7,695 nucleotides of DNA from Spirochaetes bacterium RIFOXYC1_FULL_54_7 (GTDB lineage: Bacteria > Spirochaetota > Spirochaetia > Treponematales > UBA12059): positions 1-7,695 of the forward strand of contig MIBM01000149.1 in NCBI GenBank assembly GCA_001830645.1, written 5' to 3'. Both the position numbers and the translations under genes were made by a program. Positions within the stretch are counted from its first letter, which is position 1. Every line of letters starts with the position of its first letter. Shown piece after piece: positions 6,101 to 7,695 of this stretch. Below the pieces are notes generated by a model. The model saw only the letters and a program-made list of their open reading frames with translations. It was not told the origin of the DNA and did no database searches.

Positions 6101-7695
6101 CAACGACCCTTCCATCCTTGAAAAACTTGATACCACCGCTCTCATTCCCGGTGCATCACCCATCACGGATATGCTCACACCGCGTATTCCCACCATAGCA
6201 ACAGAGATCGATGCCAAAGCGAGGCTGGAGGTCGCAGAGCTGGCGGAGACCATACAGCAACTGACCGAGGAAGGCCGTGTCCTGGCCACCAGGCTGGATG
6301 CCATAAGCCAGACCCGGCTGGAGCAGGTTGCTGCCAGCGCCCGGGATCTGGAACGTACCCTCAACCAACGCCTGGCTGCGATTGCCGATACCTCGGTTGC
6401 ATCCGAGCCGGCTTACGACCCAACCGAGCTAGGCCTGGTAGCCCAGGAATTTGTGTTCTTCAAACCCATACTGTTCAGGCAGGGCCGTGAAGACGCTTAC
6501 TACCGGGGCATGGTACGGGTTGCCGTTTCGACGGAACTCATAGTCGCCGAGGTCAAGCGGGCCAGGGAAGACCTCATCCGCAATGTAGCCATCATCGCCG
6601 CCATAGCCCTGGCCATGGGCGTAATAGGCGCGGTAGCCCTGGCCAATGCCATCATCTCGCCCATACGCAAGCTGGTAGCCGGCATCGAAACCATCAGGGA
6701 TACGGACGACATGCGGAAACTCGGGGAGTTCCGCATAAACCTCAAGACAAGGGACGAACTGACCATCCTGGCGGATACCATCAATGAAATGACCGCCGGA
6801 CTGGTAGAAGCAGCCAAGGAAGCCGAGTTCCTCACCGTCGGTAAGGAAGTCCAGAAGATGTTCATCCCCCTCATCACCAACTCCATCGGCGAGAAGTTGA
6901 CCACGGGTCTGGACGAACAGCCGTCCCATACCTTCTACGGTTATTATGAAGGTGCCAAGGGCGTGTCGGGGGACTATTTCGACTACCAGAACCTCAACCG
7001 GCCAGCCCCCGGGCAGTACGAGCGGGATGTGACCAAGGACCGCTACTGGGCCTTCATCAAGTGCGATGTGTCCGGCAAGGGCGTTCCCGCGGCCCTCATC
7101 ATGGTAGGCGTGGCCACCATCTTTGCCACGGAATTCCAGTACTGGAAACCGGCTGACGGCATACACCTGGATGCCATCACCTACAAGATCAACGACTTCA
7201 TAGAAAAGCGCGGTTTCAAGGGCCGCTTTGCCGCCTTCCTGATGGGCGTGTATGATGCCAGAACCGGTAAAGCCTATATCTGCCACGCTGGTGACAAGTT
7301 CATCCACATCTACAAGCAGGCTACACAGTCAGTGATCAAGCAGGAACTGCCCAACGCTCCTACCGCCGGAACCTTCTCCAACGACATGGTGGAGACAACC
7401 GCACCCTTCAAACAAGTAGTCCTGCAGCTCGAACCTGGTGATGTCATGCTCCTGTACACGGACGGTTTCGAGGAATCGAGCAGGAAACGAAGGGACAAGT
7501 CATACGCCATCCTCAGGGAAAACAAGATCATGAGGGACAGGGAAGGCAAGGAAACCATCCATGTCGAAGAATTGGTGGAACAGCTGGAAGAGCATCGCAT
7601 CAAGGAACTGGTGGAGGCCATCAAGAGCGGGGGCCGGTACACCCTGCGCAAGCAGGATGATCCTTTAGGCGACGATATGAGCTACGACTTCGACT
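3126..7695 (+). CDS. Multidomain membrane SpoIIE/PP2C protein phosphatase with propeller and FN3 ectodomain (3' truncated by window)
   Basis: The frame is open from ATG 3126 to the right edge (1523 codons, no stop). A TGA at 3081 closes it upstream; ATG 3129 and GTG 3114 are alternative starts. A signal peptide spans residues 9-31 (LQA|IT). Residues 33-405 look like a sialidase-type beta-propeller: Asp-boxes SADGGSSF (134-141), SSDGIEW (185-191) and SSDGGATW (241-248), plus WFDDRRGE (342-349). FN3-like domains cover about 410-503 and 507-694, the second enlarged by a Thr/Glu-rich insertion. Another beta domain spans about 699-807. Membrane helices are at about 826-846, 895-917 and 1154-1177, with a basic cytoplasmic linker between the first two. 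Residues 918-1150 form a second extracytoplasmic region with a coiled coil (1026-1088). HAMP follows at about 1174-1230. The phosphatase domain (from about 1240) shows KEVQKMFIP, SGDYFD (Asp1283, Asp1286), CDVSGKGVPAAL (Asp1314), YTDGFEE (Asp1446) and GDDMSYDF (Asp1516, Asp1517), the expected metal ligands of Mn/Mg-dependent SpoIIE/RsbU phosphatases. The usual AGH motif reads AGD (1388-1390). In this family the substrate is generally a phosphorylated STAS anti-sigma antagonist; that role here is inferred. The missing C-terminus may be short, because the last metal motif is already present. Confidence 0.95.
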   Translation, partial: MMTRNATGKRLALALGMLTLAVLVSAPKLQAITDFYWENPARLSRGVGAYPQALKAGNRALAIWQDIVATDAGGNAWLSVASWEDGQARRQDRLIGPIPFRGDPPVLYSAASDGEDNVALAVSTSPLAVSVFISADGGSSFGQPAVVTMEEPGVAPRIFPRAGGGWHLFMTRGESDSLSIYHSRSSDGIEWTPFEAFVPPESGLRLNFLPAAASVNGLDVVVFQSLAGGERPSFQLFSRTSSDGGATWTPPKQLTDFLDPVQRARTSANDFDNQRPHLARVGEQLWLSWERRVLSGSAQAYAAVVDRTGSVVQGSVERVSLGQGNCFDPRIIDADGEPAMIWFDDRRGEERVYAAFKEGALWRELDLSGRARGDGSFGRAVYLDSGLYAFWQSGKGLSATVQGMVPDTSVTPPTLTAVDFDPGAAARRDRATLRWNVPADSSGILGFSYLWSRDPAAVPPDQVMALETTTRSINEANEDGPWYFTVKAQDYAGNWSPPSRSSFIRDTTPPGVPLPEPPLASGDGFLASNTFSVRWQPPPETDVAGYSWVLEYLGPLDRLPARSRPALTVSAITRMPTETTTPPEASETSGTTEGTENTEGNGKEESVSLSSTDKATLAVPQVVAPPEYALVPTTQYERALWTARQPVFPPQTVRTNQARADFNNLDDGYWAFSLAAIDSVGNMSDASRIILRADKFIPFTLVSDVIAARDDFGNQRLRILGRGFTDDGPIVRIAIDRDGREPYDSVYELSARDYSILSDRVIEGLAVAEIPEGDYRVGLLHQQRGWYFTRPLLAVDAAGTVKFGDFGAPWKPVWTFVPADRPGLDIGTLFMFLAFAFPLVGIILTLRQVGVVIREGNEIRMEALALLEGKPMPKAQREQLAKAAGKRRGSLVIKFAFTISLLAIFIVMLVAVPLGIQMIQSQSEVQARGLEQRVRVLLESASQGARSYLPARNVLELSLLPSQAAALDEALYLTITGFGTVAVADPDIVWASNDPSILEKLDTTALIPGASPITDMLTPRIPTIATEIDAKARLEVAELAETIQQLTEEGRVLATRLDAISQTRLEQVAASARDLERTLNQRLAAIADTSVASEPAYDPTELGLVAQEFVFFKPILFRQGREDAYYRGMVRVAVSTELIVAEVKRAREDLIRNVAIIAAIALAMGVIGAVALANAIISPIRKLVAGIETIRDTDDMRKLGEFRINLKTRDELTILADTINEMTAGLVEAAKEAEFLTVGKEVQKMFIPLITNSIGEKLTTGLDEQPSHTFYGYYEGAKGVSGDYFDYQNLNRPAPGQYERDVTKDRYWAFIKCDVSGKGVPAALIMVGVATIFATEFQYWKPADGIHLDAITYKINDFIEKRGFKGRFAAFLMGVYDARTGKAYICHAGDKFIHIYKQATQSVIKQELPNAPTAGTFSNDMVETTAPFKQVVLQLEPGDVMLLYTDGFEESSRKRRDKSYAILRENKIMRDREGKETIHVEELVEQLEEHRIKELVEAIKSGGRYTLRKQDDPLGDDMSYDFD
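4386..4508 (+). other. GC-rich island inside the first FN3-like domain
   Basis: By hand count, about 95 of 123 bases are G or C (roughly 77%), against the high fifties around it. Arginine is coded only by CGC and CGG here, while AGG is common elsewhere in the gene. Serine uses TCG and TCC. The reading frame continues unbroken through both edges. The stretch also holds the 12-base palindrome GCGCGATCGCGC (4406-4417). The protein covers the start and middle of the first FN3-like domain (residues about 421-461). Confidence 0.6.
4893..4928 (+). repeat. Short 9-base tandem repeat, in frame
   Basis: Units read GGAACCAC (8 bases, 4893-4900), GGAAGGCAC (4901-4909), GGAAAACAC (4910-4918) and GGAAGGTAAC (10 bases, 4919-4928). 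The period is nine, so the frame is kept and the protein reads TEG-TEN-TEG (residues 592-600). It lies in a Thr/Glu/Ser-rich, probably disordered stretch (about 575-615) inserted in the second FN3-like domain. Confidence 0.7.

Noticed and set aside
5447..6364. Open frame of 305 codons on the minus strand
   Set aside because: It lies wholly opposite the phosphatase gene. It is rich in Arg and Ser, as expected for the antisense of GC-rich codons, and has no domain I recognise.
6429..7307. Open frame of 292 codons on the minus strand
   Set aside because: It lies directly opposite the HAMP and phosphatase motifs, which are clearly the real coding sense. No motif of its own was seen.

Overview
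The window looks like a piece of a spirochaete (Spirochaetota) chromosome. This is inference. The grounds are the pairing of a long secreted TPR-type helical protein with a very large membrane SpoIIE/PP2C phosphatase whose ectodomain style I recall from Treponema/Spirochaeta-like genomes, and a moderately high GC content (high fifties percent by eye) combined with frequent ATA (Ile) and AGG (Arg) codons. No search was run, and the exact taxon cannot be named.

Layout: everything is coded on the + strand with almost no non-coding DNA. Bases 1-64 hold the last 20 codons of an upstream gene, whose stop overlaps the next start as ATGA. Bases 61-3111 encode a 1016-residue exported protein rich in TPR-like helical hairpins. 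After 14 bases, a second large gene starts at 3126 and runs open off the right edge at 7695. At least 1523 codons are visible. From the N-terminus it encodes a signal peptide, a sialidase-like beta-propeller with Asp-boxes, two fibronectin-III-like domains (the second carrying a long Thr/Glu-rich insertion), a further beta domain, a membrane helix, a short basic cytoplasmic linker, a second helix, a second extracytoplasmic domain with a coiled coil, a third helix, HAMP, and a SpoIIE-type PP2C phosphatase domain.

How the genes may work together: tight spacing suggests one operon. A plausible model, not proven here, is a cell-envelope sensing unit. The exported TPR protein and the propeller/FN3 ectodomain would meet outside the inner membrane. 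The signal would pass through two extracytoplasmic regions and HAMP to the cytoplasmic phosphatase, which in related RsbU/SpoIIE systems dephosphorylates a STAS-domain anti-sigma antagonist. No STAS protein, anti-sigma kinase or sigma factor is visible in the window.

Inside the phosphatase gene two DNA-level oddities stand out: a roughly 123-base very GC-rich island (4386-4508) in the first FN3-like domain, and an in-frame 9-base tandem repeat (4893-4928) in the Thr/Glu-rich insertion of the second. Long open frames on the minus strand are read as shadows of these two genes.
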